Shown in pieces: positions 8,301 to 16,580 of a stretch of 64,000 nucleotides of DNA. The stretch covers positions 51,783 through 115,782 of the forward strand of contig NZ_KB899706.1 in assembly GCF_000378445.1 (NCBI RefSeq), written 5' to 3'. A program made the position numbers and the translations under genes. This DNA comes from Deinococcus aquatilis DSM 23025. Its GTDB lineage: Bacteria > Deinococcota > Deinococci > Deinococcales > Deinococcaceae. The number at the start of each line of letters is the position of its first letter. Positions within the stretch are counted from its first letter, which is position 1. The notes beneath the pieces were generated by a model. The model was not told the origin of the DNA. It saw only the letters and a list, made by a program, of their open reading frames with translations, and ran no database searches.

Positions 8301-10633
8301 ACTTTGAGCAGTTCTGGAACCGGGTGTATTTGCCCCGCGCCGTGCTGAAGTTCGTGCAGGCCTTCGGACGTCTGGTGCGCGATGACCGCGAGACAGTGGG
8401 AGATGGGGCCTTCATTTTGTGGGACAAGCGGCTGCCAGTCAGCCATTATCAGGCCCGCTTCCTGGGGGCGCTGCCGGTGCCACCGCAGAACATCGTGCGC
8501 CTGCCCGACCGTCAGGCGATGTACCGGGCACTGGAACAGGTGTTTGGCCACCCTCTCGAGATGCCTGATCTGTTGGCCCCCAAACAGCAGCGGATCGCAG
8601 AGTTGGCGGCAGCCATTCAGAACAGTGACCCCGCGGACTGGCCGCCGCTCCTCGAAGAAGGGCTGCGTGACCTGTTCGAACTGCCGGGCGCGACCCTACG
8701 GGAGGGCCAATGGGACGGCATGCAGGCGGCCTTGTCTGGGCGTGACGTGCTCACGGTGCTTCCCACTGGGTCAGGCAAGTCGGTGATCTTTCAGCTGCCA
8801 GCTTTACTGACACCGGGCTATACCCTCGTGATTTCGCCGCTGGTGGCCCTGATGCAAGACCAGGTGCTGCGGCTCCAGCAACTCGGGTTGCCTGCGGCTG
8901 GACTCTGGGGTGGGTTATCGCGCGGTGAGCAACTGGGCTCCCTGAACGACACCGAGCGCGGCGACGTCAAGCTGCTGTACGTTGCGCCGGAACGGGTGCG
9001 GCGCAGCAAGGACCTGCAAGAGCTGCTCCAGCGAACTCCTCCAGCCCGCGTGGTATACGACGAGGCCCACTGCCTCACCGAGTGGGGCCATGACTTCCGG
9101 CCCGACTATTTGAAAGTGTCAGCGCAGCTCAAGACTTGGGGGCTGACGCCACCGGTCTCCGCGTTCACCGCCACCGCGACGCCTGCCGTGCAGAGCCAGC
9201 TCAAGACCTTGCTGGGCCTGCGTGATCCCGCCCATACAGTTCAGCCTGTGGCGCGGCCCAACCTGCACTATCTGGTGCAGACCACCACCAAAGGGCAACG
9301 GGATCAGGCGTTGGTCGACTTGATTCTGGGGTTACAGCGCACCGAACTGGGCAAGGCTGGACGAGTGATTGTGTACTGCGGCAGCCGGGACGGCACCGAG
9401 CGCGTAGCAGCTCTCCTGCGCGAACTGCACGTCAAGGCGGAGGCGTATCACGCGGGATTGTCGACGGCCATTCGAGCTGAGCTGGTGGAGCTGTTTCAAG
9501 ACCGAGAGGTGGCGGTGATGGTGGCCACCAACGCCTTCGGTATGGGGGTGGACGCCCCGGATATCCGCTTGGTGGTGCACTACGATCCGCCTCTCTCCTT
9601 GGAAGCGTACGTGCAGGAAGCAGGCCGGGCCGGACGAGATGGTCAGCCTGCACACGCGGTGATGCTCAAATCCGGAAATTTGCGAAAGCGGGCCACAACC
9701 CTGATCTCCCGGTCTTATCCGTCTGGCAAAGAAGCTGAGGAATTGTTGAAGAACATCAGCCGCGCCACCTATCCCACCGAGCGGGAACTGAGTGACGAGA
9801 ACATCGATATCTCCCGGCTGCCCACGGTGCTGCACCTCTTGGACGAGGCCGGAGTGGTGGCCTACGAGTATGTGCCGGGGCCCTACCGAGTGTTCGCGCT
9901 GTACGGAGTTCAGCCCCCGAAAGATCCCCAAATTCAAGAGTTGCTGGAGGAGTCGGCTCCTGTGAACCTGACGCGGCGCTACGGCAAAGCGGAGGCGCAG
10001 GTTCTTCAGGACAAGCTGCACCGCTACGCCCGCGAAGGGGTGTTGGGCGTCACGCCGCTAGCTCCGGCGCTGGATGTTCATGTCAAGCGGTGGGACCTCA
10101 CCCCCTATGAGGCCAAGCGCAAGCTTCTGATTGCCAGCAAGCTGGAACGGTTCGGTCACTTTGAGGCATTTCTGGCGGCCCAGCATTGCCGGGAATACCA
10201 ATTACATGGCTACTTCGATCCCAAGCCTCATCGCCGCTTCCGCTGTGAACGCTGCGACATCTGCACTCCCGAGGCGCCGAAGCCTTGGAGCGGCTTTGCG
10301 CAGGATCTCAGTTCTATCTGGAACCCAGAGCGCGAGGTGCTGCGCTTGATGCACTACTTCAGAGACCGGCCGCGTGGCAAGGGCACCCTGATCCGGCTGC
10401 TGATGGGCGAGGACGGCTCGATGAGGGGAGACACCTTCCGGTCCTATAGCACCCTCGAGAAAAGTTCGCCGGGCTACGGCCTCCTTAAGCATCTCGACAA
10501 AACCAAGATTGAGCAGGCCTTGGAGAAGCTCGAACGCCTGCAGTGCGTGCAGTCCACCACTACCGACACATATACCGTCTTGGCCTTGACTGACAAGGGC
10601 CAGCAGGAGGCCGCCAAATGGATTCGACTTTAA
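5372..10633 (+). CDS. Exonuclease / DinG-type helicase / RecQ-type helicase fusion (1753 residues)
   Basis: Three enzymes are in one chain. Residues about 72-240 are a DEDDh 3'-5' exonuclease: F-D-L-E-T with D77/E79, G-H-N near 156-158, and H-R-A-L-D-D near 222-227. Residues about 305-1080 are a DinG/XPD helicase: Walker A APTGTGKT at 335-342, four iron-sulfur ligands C399, C468, C472 and C478, Walker B VDEAH at 521-525, and QAFGRLVRD as motif VI. Residues about 1105-1640 are a RecQ core: LPTGSGKS near 1130, DEAHCLTEWGHDFRP near 1229, QEAGRAGRDGQ near 1416, and a zinc cluster (C at about 1607, then C-E-R-C-D-I-C). The last 110 residues look like a winged helix. A GGGAG ribosome site supports the GTG start. 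Exonuclease-DinG fusions are known in Firmicutes, but I know of no common family with an added full RecQ. A role in DNA defence or repair is likely. Confidence 0.85.
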   Translation: MSVEEKLIAALRQRGPTLLSDLVTLGIMSSERALLKVAGASEGRIVQDGGQLLLPGQEDTEPGSDLDGRLSEYVVFDLETTSANPEQAEIIELAAVRVRDGQEVDTFQRLVYGPKLSAEITNLTSITPQMLMDEGQPLDAVLNDFLIWAGSLPLLGHNALKYDLPVLRRALATVNREWTPRPVLDSLLLAPLAFARDTDLPEVYSLGALHARLTGDAHAQAHRALDDCRATLKVVQACLSRLDAFPDGVKAVLMGLPVPEFQLLWPPQEAAAEGFKTALDALLRTEARRTHVQRQNGMTARRPGELLTSPRPGQERMLAEVTQTLGNGGVSVIEAPTGTGKTRGYLFPALLQGKSGQPVIISTHTRQLQNQILDEARAAVDAGFNLNVLALKGQGNYLCPARFSDWLMSKHDPEQGRLFLSAGEARAAALLLLYADVGEFADLPPAPIRFTADYHRLTQTVATQRARCGDACPFHTHCAFYPLFQARTQASVVVVNHALLFQTLLQGKDDLAGLPLKRVIVDEAHDLSEAAYAALRREVSVQNLRALANELLELRPRRLGEQAHGRGQELLKLLDKHTAQLPGLAGLIGQLRVLLEAAPQQPHRLIAPTEAWLSKQPLMPRELITPYLRWRERTAAVQGFLSGATLQAQKRGDTEMVVAILRLTPRLDDLQDRLTLWHEKLRPFAMQYGEGGGGFGYTVAVTLQLRESHEFRSVRDAGKNLLPLLAGLARHVQDLARYPAIKDEATLLKQRLDAAHDALQGLLERDPGEDVYAVSASEDNGSLWSVPLWLHARLAPLWASLESVTLTSATLRIPGSDPANGEGDIQDFGLFQEELGLPIARFMALPPVLPYHKGRVLLTTHLPLTRQPGFALMAGQELAALAPQLPHRQLHILTARERQQGVSKQLDRQQVPHLSSVTDGADRTVRELGRRPTAVALGSAGFMQGVDIRDLSVVSLDRLPFPIPDVVLSQQRVALGDFEQFWNRVYLPRAVLKFVQAFGRLVRDDRETVGDGAFILWDKRLPVSHYQARFLGALPVPPQNIVRLPDRQAMYRALEQVFGHPLEMPDLLAPKQQRIAELAAAIQNSDPADWPPLLEEGLRDLFELPGATLREGQWDGMQAALSGRDVLTVLPTGSGKSVIFQLPALLTPGYTLVISPLVALMQDQVLRLQQLGLPAAGLWGGLSRGEQLGSLNDTERGDVKLLYVAPERVRRSKDLQELLQRTPPARVVYDEAHCLTEWGHDFRPDYLKVSAQLKTWGLTPPVSAFTATATPAVQSQLKTLLGLRDPAHTVQPVARPNLHYLVQTTTKGQRDQALVDLILGLQRTELGKAGRVIVYCGSRDGTERVAALLRELHVKAEAYHAGLSTAIRAELVELFQDREVAVMVATNAFGMGVDAPDIRLVVHYDPPLSLEAYVQEAGRAGRDGQPAHAVMLKSGNLRKRATTLISRSYPSGKEAEELLKNISRATYPTERELSDENIDISRLPTVLHLLDEAGVVAYEYVPGPYRVFALYGVQPPKDPQIQELLEESAPVNLTRRYGKAEAQVLQDKLHRYAREGVLGVTPLAPALDVHVKRWDLTPYEAKRKLLIASKLERFGHFEAFLAAQHCREYQLHGYFDPKPHRRFRCERCDICTPEAPKPWSGFAQDLSSIWNPEREVLRLMHYFRDRPRGKGTLIRLLMGEDGSMRGDTFRSYSTLEKSSPGYGLLKHLDKTKIEQALEKLERLQCVQSTTTDTYTVLALTDKGQQEAAKWIRL

Positions 10634-13302
10634 TTGCGCGTGAACTGGAAATGACCCTGCTGGCCAAGCTACTGGAAGACCCGCATGTGGACACCAACAG
10701 CAACCGCCGAATGCCGGCTGCCGTGTTGCTGAAATTGTTAGAGGACTATTTGCAGACGCCTTTGACCGTGCCTGATCTGCAGCGGGCCATCGAAATCAGT
10801 CCCCATCTGAGCGCTGATCAGTACATCAAGGCTTATCAGGTCGGTGAGGTGACGACCACACTTGGGGTAACTTTGCGGGTACATGGGTGGAGCAAGATGG
10901 CGGGAAACCGCGCGCCCTTCGACGCGCTGCTCAGAGAACACACGGCCCGGCCCCGGCCCCCGATTGCGGCGACGGTGTTTGGAGGAGAGGCGCTGACCCT
11001 TCGGCCGACCACCCTCAAGATTACCAACCAGGGCTACGGTCCTGCGAACGCGGTGAAGGTAGTGGGGGTCGCCGCCCCCTCGTGGGTTCAGATCGGCTGG
11101 GAAGGCAATACCGTCACGTTGCAGGCGTTCCTCCAGCAGGGTGGATCGTACCGCGGACAGGTCGTTATTCAAACCAATGTTAACGATGTGATCTTGGAGG
11201 TCTGCACGGAGAGCACGGCTTTTCAGATTCCTGCGCAGGACGCCCTGCAACTGGATGACCTGTTGCCCATCCATCCAGATCTGGATGGACCGCGTACCCG
11301 GCAGTTGCTGGAAACGCAGTTGGAACGGTTGGGGTACGAGCGCTTGCCCGGCGGGGTCTTTGTGCTCCGCAATGGTACGGTCGTGACGCAGACTCGCACC
11401 ACCGACTGGTGGCTGACCGCGCTGGACTTGCGCCTCGGCACGCTGCCCGCGTTCGGCTATCCAGAATCATTCACGCTGTTCGCAGATGTCGGGGGCAAGG
11501 TTGATAAATACGACTTTGCGCTCACCAGTGACCTGGGCCAACTGGGCGGTGAGCTGCTGGACTACTTCGAAACACTGGATGTTCAGGAGGGCCAGCGGCT
11601 GACCCTGACGCCTTACCAGGGTGGATACAAGGCGAGCCTCGCACCTGCCGAGCCGTGGCGCACGGCGCAGGGCCACACCCTCTGGCTGCAGGGCAGCTGG
11701 GCCGAGGTGCACCGGCAGCCCGAGGTAATCGAGGCATTGGTACGGCGTTGTGATGAGGGGCAAGTGACCCTCAACGTGCTGTTGTCGGGTCAAGGCGAGC
11801 TGCACCCAGACTTACTGCGGCAACACCGGGCCGGGCGGCTGTCGATTCGTTGGACTCCCGAGGCACTCCCATTCCGGCTCTTGATGTGCGGTGATAGGGC
11901 GGCGGATTCCGGCTCCTATGTGCCGCCCACAGGCGGCCGAACCACCCCAGTTCATCCTCCTACTCTGTTGTGGGAAGCCGCTCCACCGCATGAGCGCGAC
12001 TACCGTGAACAATCCCGTCAGCGGGGCGCGTCGGGGGGTGAGCCGCTGCTCAATTTGGAACTCAGCGTGCAGATGCAGCGTCTGGAAGCGGCTCTCCGAA
12101 TCTGTGTACCGACACAAACTCCGCCACTGACCGATCAGCAACGAAAGATGCTGTTGATTGTGTTGCCGCGTCGGGCCAACGACTACGGTTACCAGAATCG
12201 TCCGATGCATGCAGCTCACCATCTGGCGGCGCTGGGCCTCACTCCGGAGCTGGTGGCCGCGTATGCCAACGGGGTCAGGATCACAGAAGGCGGTTATTTG
12301 GTGCCTCGTCCTCAAGACCTGTCTTCCCTGGAGGCCCAGTGTCGCTACGTAGGCCACTTCTACGGCGGGATCATCCACCATTCGCAGCTGCGGAAGTTGG
12401 TGGAGGTGTACCGGGGGGGGCTCGTTGAACCTATGACCTTCGTGGTCGCGTCTCTGAAAGGAATGGGTTGGGCAGGCAATGGCTACCGGCGCCCGAAAGA
12501 AGCGTGGGAGCCGAAGATCCGTGAACTCACGCCGTTTGCTGGCGAGGTACTGGCCCACTTAGAGGGCGACCGGAGCGCGGCACTGATTTGGTTGCGGCAG
12601 CATGTGGCGGCCACTGAAGTGCAATTGGAGCGTGCACTGGAGAAAGCGGAACGGTTGCTCAGCCCAGTCCCTGCGGCGGAGCCTGTCCCTGTGAAGCCAG
12701 GCAAACTACCCTTCGTCCCGACTTCACCAACCAGATCACCTGTTACCCCGGTTTCACCAACCAAACCACGTGTACCAACTGTGGCGGTTGCGCCTCCAGT
12801 TCCCCTGCCCCGGCCCACATTCCATCCCCTGCCGGTGTTTGCCTCGACCTTGCCTGATCCCCGCTCGTGTGGTCAGACGCTCTTGATACAGGCCGTGACC
12901 CAGCTGATCACCGCAGAAGGGCCGTTGACCCAAACCTGGTTGGTGCGGCGCTATGCAGCCCTGAGCAAGGTTAACGTTCGGCAGGTGGGTGGTCTGATTA
13001 GTCAAGCGGCGGAACTGGCACATCTGAAGAATCAAGTGACTCGTGAGGAGCATGGGGGAGGGCACGTCGAGTTTTCCGTTCACAGTCATCCACGCCGTCT
13101 ACGTGAGCGGGGCGACCGGGATGCGGAAGACATCACGTTGCATGAATGGTGTGAACTGCTGCGGGCCTTGGGCATTCGTTCGAGCCAGTGTGACGAGCGT
13201 CGGGCCCATGATGAGGCGGCTCGGGCCTACCGGTTGGGAAGCAAAGCGGCGGCGGCTCGGCCCTTAATTGCAGCTGCGTACCGACAAGTGATGGCGCACT
13301 GA
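10618..13302 (+). CDS. Unrecognised 894-residue multidomain protein, partner of the helicase fusion
   Basis: The start lies inside the end of the helicase fusion (16-base overlap) and has AGGAGG seven bases upstream, so translation is coupled. No catalytic motif is obvious. Residues about 1-95 are helical. About 115-205 read like an Ig/BACON-type beta sandwich (P-T-T-L-K-I-T-N-Q-G, then G-S-Y-R-G-Q-V-V-I-Q-T-N). About 225-330 include a D-W-W motif. The middle (340-690) is mixed and contains a conserved-looking Y-x-G-G-I-I-H-H segment near 580. Residues 700-760 are a Pro/Thr/Val linker. About 765-830 resemble a winged helix of the kind ending some large defence helicases. This could be a substrate-recognition or scaffold subunit. 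The function is unknown. Confidence 0.7.
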   Translation: MDSTLIARELEMTLLAKLLEDPHVDTNSNRRMPAAVLLKLLEDYLQTPLTVPDLQRAIEISPHLSADQYIKAYQVGEVTTTLGVTLRVHGWSKMAGNRAPFDALLREHTARPRPPIAATVFGGEALTLRPTTLKITNQGYGPANAVKVVGVAAPSWVQIGWEGNTVTLQAFLQQGGSYRGQVVIQTNVNDVILEVCTESTAFQIPAQDALQLDDLLPIHPDLDGPRTRQLLETQLERLGYERLPGGVFVLRNGTVVTQTRTTDWWLTALDLRLGTLPAFGYPESFTLFADVGGKVDKYDFALTSDLGQLGGELLDYFETLDVQEGQRLTLTPYQGGYKASLAPAEPWRTAQGHTLWLQGSWAEVHRQPEVIEALVRRCDEGQVTLNVLLSGQGELHPDLLRQHRAGRLSIRWTPEALPFRLLMCGDRAADSGSYVPPTGGRTTPVHPPTLLWEAAPPHERDYREQSRQRGASGGEPLLNLELSVQMQRLEAALRICVPTQTPPLTDQQRKMLLIVLPRRANDYGYQNRPMHAAHHLAALGLTPELVAAYANGVRITEGGYLVPRPQDLSSLEAQCRYVGHFYGGIIHHSQLRKLVEVYRGGLVEPMTFVVASLKGMGWAGNGYRRPKEAWEPKIRELTPFAGEVLAHLEGDRSAALIWLRQHVAATEVQLERALEKAERLLSPVPAAEPVPVKPGKLPFVPTSPTRSPVTPVSPTKPRVPTVAVAPPVPLPRPTFHPLPVFASTLPDPRSCGQTLLIQAVTQLITAEGPLTQTWLVRRYAALSKVNVRQVGGLISQAAELAHLKNQVTREEHGGGHVEFSVHSHPRRLRERGDRDAEDITLHEWCELLRALGIRSSQCDERRAHDEAARAYRLGSKAAAARPLIAAAYRQVMAH

Positions 13303-13357
13303 CCGTTGAGGCTTGATTTGGGCCCCACTGCCCAAGGACTGCATGCCACCATGAGTC

Positions 13358-14313
13358 ATGTCTGTCCCCGGCCAAGCCCTGCGCGACGCAGGCGTCACCT
13401 TCTTTGCGCCTGCCTCCGAAGCTGATCTGCTGCACCTCGAACATCGGCTGGGCCTGCCTTGCCTGCCGAAGTCCGCGCCCTCTACCTTGACCGCAACGGC
13501 GAAGAGGAGAGCATGGAGCCGATGTTGCGTGCCCGACTGCAACCGATTCTCCTGCTCTACGAAGCCTTGGACGAACTCGACGAGTGGTTGTATAAGGAGG
13601 TTCCTGCGTTCGAAGGGCGCTTCCTGCCGCTCTGGACGGATGACAACGGCAATTACTTTGTGTATCTCCTCAGGGGTGCAGAGGCTGGCATGGTGGCCGA
13701 CTTGGATCATGAGCGGCCCTATAACCTGGAGCCGCGCTATCGGAATATGGAGTCGCTGTATGCCGCTTTATTGGAGGGCTACCTGCAGGATGACGAAGCG
13801 GTGCCGCAGGATTATCGCAGTCTGAATACCCCGACTGCGCAGGAACTGGCGGTGTACGAAGATCACCTGCGGGCTTACAGCGAGACAGAGAATGGACCCA
13901 TGCGGGAGATGCATGCTGCCTTTCTGTTAATGCTGTGCCCAGTGGATCGTGAAAGAGACTGGCTACCGCTGCTCCATCAGCGCGAACTGGTGATCGACAC
14001 GGCGCGTGCACTGAGTGAGCGGGGCTGTGGGTGGGCATTGGAAGCCCTTATCGAGACGGTGCGGCGCTTTCCAGATGATTCGACCCTCGGCCTCAACGTG
14101 CTGGAAACGATCGCGCAGCTGGACGCGCCAGAGACCGATGCGGCTCTGATCAGGTTGGCACAGGGCTTTCCAGCAACCATGACAGCTCTCTACGTGGCGC
14201 GGGCGTTGGAACGGCGTGGGTATGCCCATGAGCGGATTCGTGGGGAAGGCAAAGCGTTTGTGGCCTCCAGAGTCGCGGTGCCGGGGGGCTGGATCGACTT
14301 GCCCTGGTCGTGA
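13358..14313 (+). pseudogene. SUKH (SMI1/KNR4) immunity-type gene, broken by a one-base deletion
   Basis: The sequence is closely similar to the intact gene at 20326-21282; about five residues in six agree by eye. Reading starts at the ATG at 13358 and matches the paralogue for about 32 residues. Near 13452-13460 one base is missing relative to the paralogue, and the remaining 280 residues continue in another frame from about 13459. An internal methionine at 13459 lets the larger part form an open frame, so a shortened protein is conceivable, but the SUKH N-terminal helix would be lost. SUKH proteins usually neutralise secreted or contact-delivered toxins. The bases just upstream (T-G-C-C-A-C-C-A-T) are shared with the paralogue, so the duplication included the 5' flank. 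Confidence 0.75.
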
Positions 14314-14440
14314 GGGTGCTTGAGCCTGACGGAATACAGCAATACTGAGGAAGAGTCGTTTTACTCGACTCGGTACTCCAGTTGGGTGGAGCTCTTTAGG
14401 ATCAGGAGATCCGCCCTTTGCCCATGCTGCAGATCTATTT

Positions 14441-15067
14441 TTAGCGCCGCGCCACTTGCAGCAACTGGTCGACAGTGCTCTCCCAAGTCGCCTGTGAAGT
14501 CGGTATGGGCAGATTATGGCGCGCTGCTAACCACGTGATGACCGTAGGGGCCTGCCAGAGATGTCCAGGCTTCTCGCCGCCGTAGTCGTAACGCCCGTTC
14601 ATGGAGTGCAACCAGCTGGACTCGCGCTTGGCGGCCTTCAGCAGCAACAGGAAGCGCTTGTGATGGAGATTGTCTTCCAAAGGTGAGTCCTCGAACAACC
14701 ACATCTGAGCATCGTTGACCAGCGAGCACAGCACACCCCAAGGCGTGGTAAGCACCTCGGCATACAGGTCAGTCAGCCTCGTCATGAGCTGTGCGTGGCC
14801 TTCCTCCGTGCCGGTTTCTAGAGCTTCGTTGACCAGGGCATCATATAAGGGAGGCATCAGGCTGGAAATGTGGAAACCGAAAGTGAAGCCGTGAGGGGTC
14901 ATGACCACTGGCACGCTGGACTGGCCGCTCTCTGGCACAGCGGTGGGCAGCAGCATGTCCAGAGCAGGCCTACCGTTGGCGATGCGGCGTATCAGTGGCT
15001 CAAGATGCGCGCTCACCTCGAAGCTGTCTTCGCCGTACAAGAAGCCAGGCAGCAGTAAATGAGTCAT
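14441..15067 (-). CDS. Hypothetical protein of the immunity cluster (208 residues)
   Basis: I do not recognise the family. It is a soluble, acidic protein with no signal peptide or membrane segment. The C-terminal half is rich in Trp and His (H-L-W-Q-A-P-T-V-I-T-W-L). I chose the ATG at 15067 because it lies just past the stop of the preceding gene; an earlier start at 15151 would overlap that gene by 56 bases. It lies downstream of two Imm11-like genes and a toxin tail on the same strand, so it may be another immunity protein or an accessory of that cluster. This is inference from position only. Confidence 0.55.
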   Translation of the reverse strand: MTHLLLPGFLYGEDSFEVSAHLEPLIRRIANGRPALDMLLPTAVPESGQSSVPVVMTPHGFTFGFHISSLMPPLYDALVNEALETGTEEGHAQLMTRLTDLYAEVLTTPWGVLCSLVNDAQMWLFEDSPLEDNLHHKRFLLLLKAAKRESSWLHSMNGRYDYGGEKPGHLWQAPTVITWLAARHNLPIPTSQATWESTVDQLLQVARR

Positions 15068-15095
15068 GGCCGTGAACACAAGGGGGTCAGCGCGA

Positions 15096-15791
15096 TCAAA
15101 CTCCCTCCGGCAAGGTGGGCAAGGGGACAGGCACATCCACTTCGTCGCCAATCCCCTTCGTGTAACCCCCTAGAGACAGGTACTCCGGGCCTGCAATTCC
15201 CGCCACGGCGAGTGCCTTGCGGGCTTCAGCAGAAATGAAAAGATGCATGGGTTCGATGCTCAGCCGGAACAGCGGGGGGAGATCCTCAGGAGGAATGTTG
15301 AACCTGTACTGCTCTACGCGGATCCGCCAGGGCAATGTTGGGTGACGCTTCACACCAGAGGCCTCCTCGTCAAGAATATCCAAATGCTCCAGCAGTTGCA
15401 CGACTACGAAACGGTGGTCTGCACTTTTTAGCCGCTGCTCCACAAAATTGGCATCAGGATCAGGCTCGTCCCAGTAAAGGATCGGGTCGATGATCGCCAC
15501 CGGAATGGCCCGGTGCGGGAACTCGCGCACGCTCAGCAATACGTCGAGCATCTGCCGTGACATCACAGGCCAATGGCGGTCATTGACCGGGTAGTGGGTA
15601 TAGGTCACGTGGCCGAAATTGGCGGCAAAGATGATCGGGTTGGGGAGGCCCTCAGGGAAGTCCAGCTCGACCGGCCAGAAGGTGGAGACCCCGGCATGTT
15701 CGTCGGTGTGCTCGAGCAGGAGATCGTTCTGCTCGTCGGTGGTGAACAGATGTTGGAGGTACCACTGCAACTGATAGGCGGATGGGATCAT
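15096..15791 (-). CDS. Imm11-like (DUF1629) immunity protein
   Basis: The C-terminal part has the pattern of the Imm11/DUF1629 family: P-P-L-F-R-L, then hydrophobic strand, F-I-S-A-E-A-R-K-A-L, then G-I-A-G-P-E-Y. The neighbour at 15918-16580 shares it (P-P-A-F-R-L, L-V-S-A-A-A-K-T-A-L, G-I-R-G-V-R-F). Family members are small cytosolic antidotes to toxin domains of polymorphic toxins. The ATG at 15791 has AGGAG eight bases upstream; the TTG six bases earlier sits too close to that site to be the start. The second Imm11-like gene and a toxin tail lie upstream on the same strand, so this is probably a second-generation immunity gene left by successive toxin cassettes. Confidence 0.65.
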   Translation of the reverse strand: MIPSAYQLQWYLQHLFTTDEQNDLLLEHTDEHAGVSTFWPVELDFPEGLPNPIIFAANFGHVTYTHYPVNDRHWPVMSRQMLDVLLSVREFPHRAIPVAIIDPILYWDEPDPDANFVEQRLKSADHRFVVVQLLEHLDILDEEASGVKRHPTLPWRIRVEQYRFNIPPEDLPPLFRLSIEPMHLFISAEARKALAVAGIAGPEYLSLGGYTKGIGDEVDVPVPLPTLPEGV

Positions 15792-15917
15792 GCCCAATTC
15801 TCCTGTACAGCCAGCACAGTGCTAGGTCGTTCAACTGGCGGTAGCGGCAGGAGGGATGGATCGGTGTGAGTTGCTGGGTCTAAGCTGAATATTGATTGAG
15901 CACTGGCCGCCGTCTTC

Positions 15918-16580
15918 TTACGAGTAGGGGGTCAGTGCAAACCGGACGCCCCGGATTCCAGCTTGCTCCAAGGCAGTCTTGGCCGCAGCAGAGACCAGAA
16001 TGTACGGCGAATAGGCTTTCAGGCGAAACGCTGGAGGAAGTCCTATTTCGGGGACTTTCAAAACGACTTCGTTGAGTGCGGTCACCGTGCCGAGTTCTTC
16101 GTCATAGCTGGAATAGGTTGACTTCTCTAAATCCAGGATATCCAGATGCGGAAACTGAATGAGAACGAAGTCTTCGTTGATTCGTCCAAGCAGATAGTCG
16201 TCATCACCTGCTCCAGTGACATCATCTTCGATTTGAGTTGAGAAGGAACGATAGGCAACATCTCCTACGGCTTCAAGAATATTTAAAAAACGCTTGGAAT
16301 AAAGAGGGAGAGAGGATTCTGAAACCGGTGCGTCTGTTTCTAAAACAGTAGGCAAAAATCCAGTGAGCTGCACAGGCTCCTCTACTTTGATCGGGTCAGC
16401 GCCACGAAGCCAGAAATCAAGTTCAAGATTCGCCTCCTCAGCGCCGTCTACCGTCGTAAACAGGCCAGTTAATTCTCGTGGGTGGACAAGATCGACTTCA
16501 CTGCCGCCTAAATCAGGATTGAGGCGACTGTAGTCATAGTTGAGGAAGTAGAATTCGTCGGTTCTGTGTTTCCCTGTTAT
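15918..16580 (-). CDS. Imm11-like (DUF1629) immunity protein with apparent ATA start
   Basis: The family pattern is clear at the C-terminus and the N-terminus begins F-Y-F-L-N-Y-D, as expected for DUF1629. Between the in-frame stop at about 16626 and residue 70 there is no ATG, GTG, TTG or CTG. The first GTG (16373) would remove about a third of the protein. The best start is ATA at 16578-16580: it overlaps the stop of the toxin tail as ATAA, exactly where an ATGA overlap would be expected, and AGAGG lies eight to nine bases upstream. With it the protein is 220 residues, near the length of its neighbour. Either ATA is used weakly or a G-to-A change has silenced the gene. Base composition is lower in GC than the flanks. 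Confidence 0.6.
   Translation of the reverse strand: MTGKHRTDEFYFLNYDYSRLNPDLGGSEVDLVHPRELTGLFTTVDGAEEANLELDFWLRGADPIKVEEPVQLTGFLPTVLETDAPVSESSLPLYSKRFLNILEAVGDVAYRSFSTQIEDDVTGAGDDDYLLGRINEDFVLIQFPHLDILDLEKSTYSSYDEELGTVTALNEVVLKVPEIGLPPAFRLKAYSPYILVSAAAKTALEQAGIRGVRFALTPYS

Noticed and set aside
1..13302. Assignment to DISARM, BREX or the DNA-deazapurine (dpd) system
   Set aside because: SNF2 and RecQ-type helicases occur in those systems, but their methyltransferase, PglX or DpdA-type genes are absent here.
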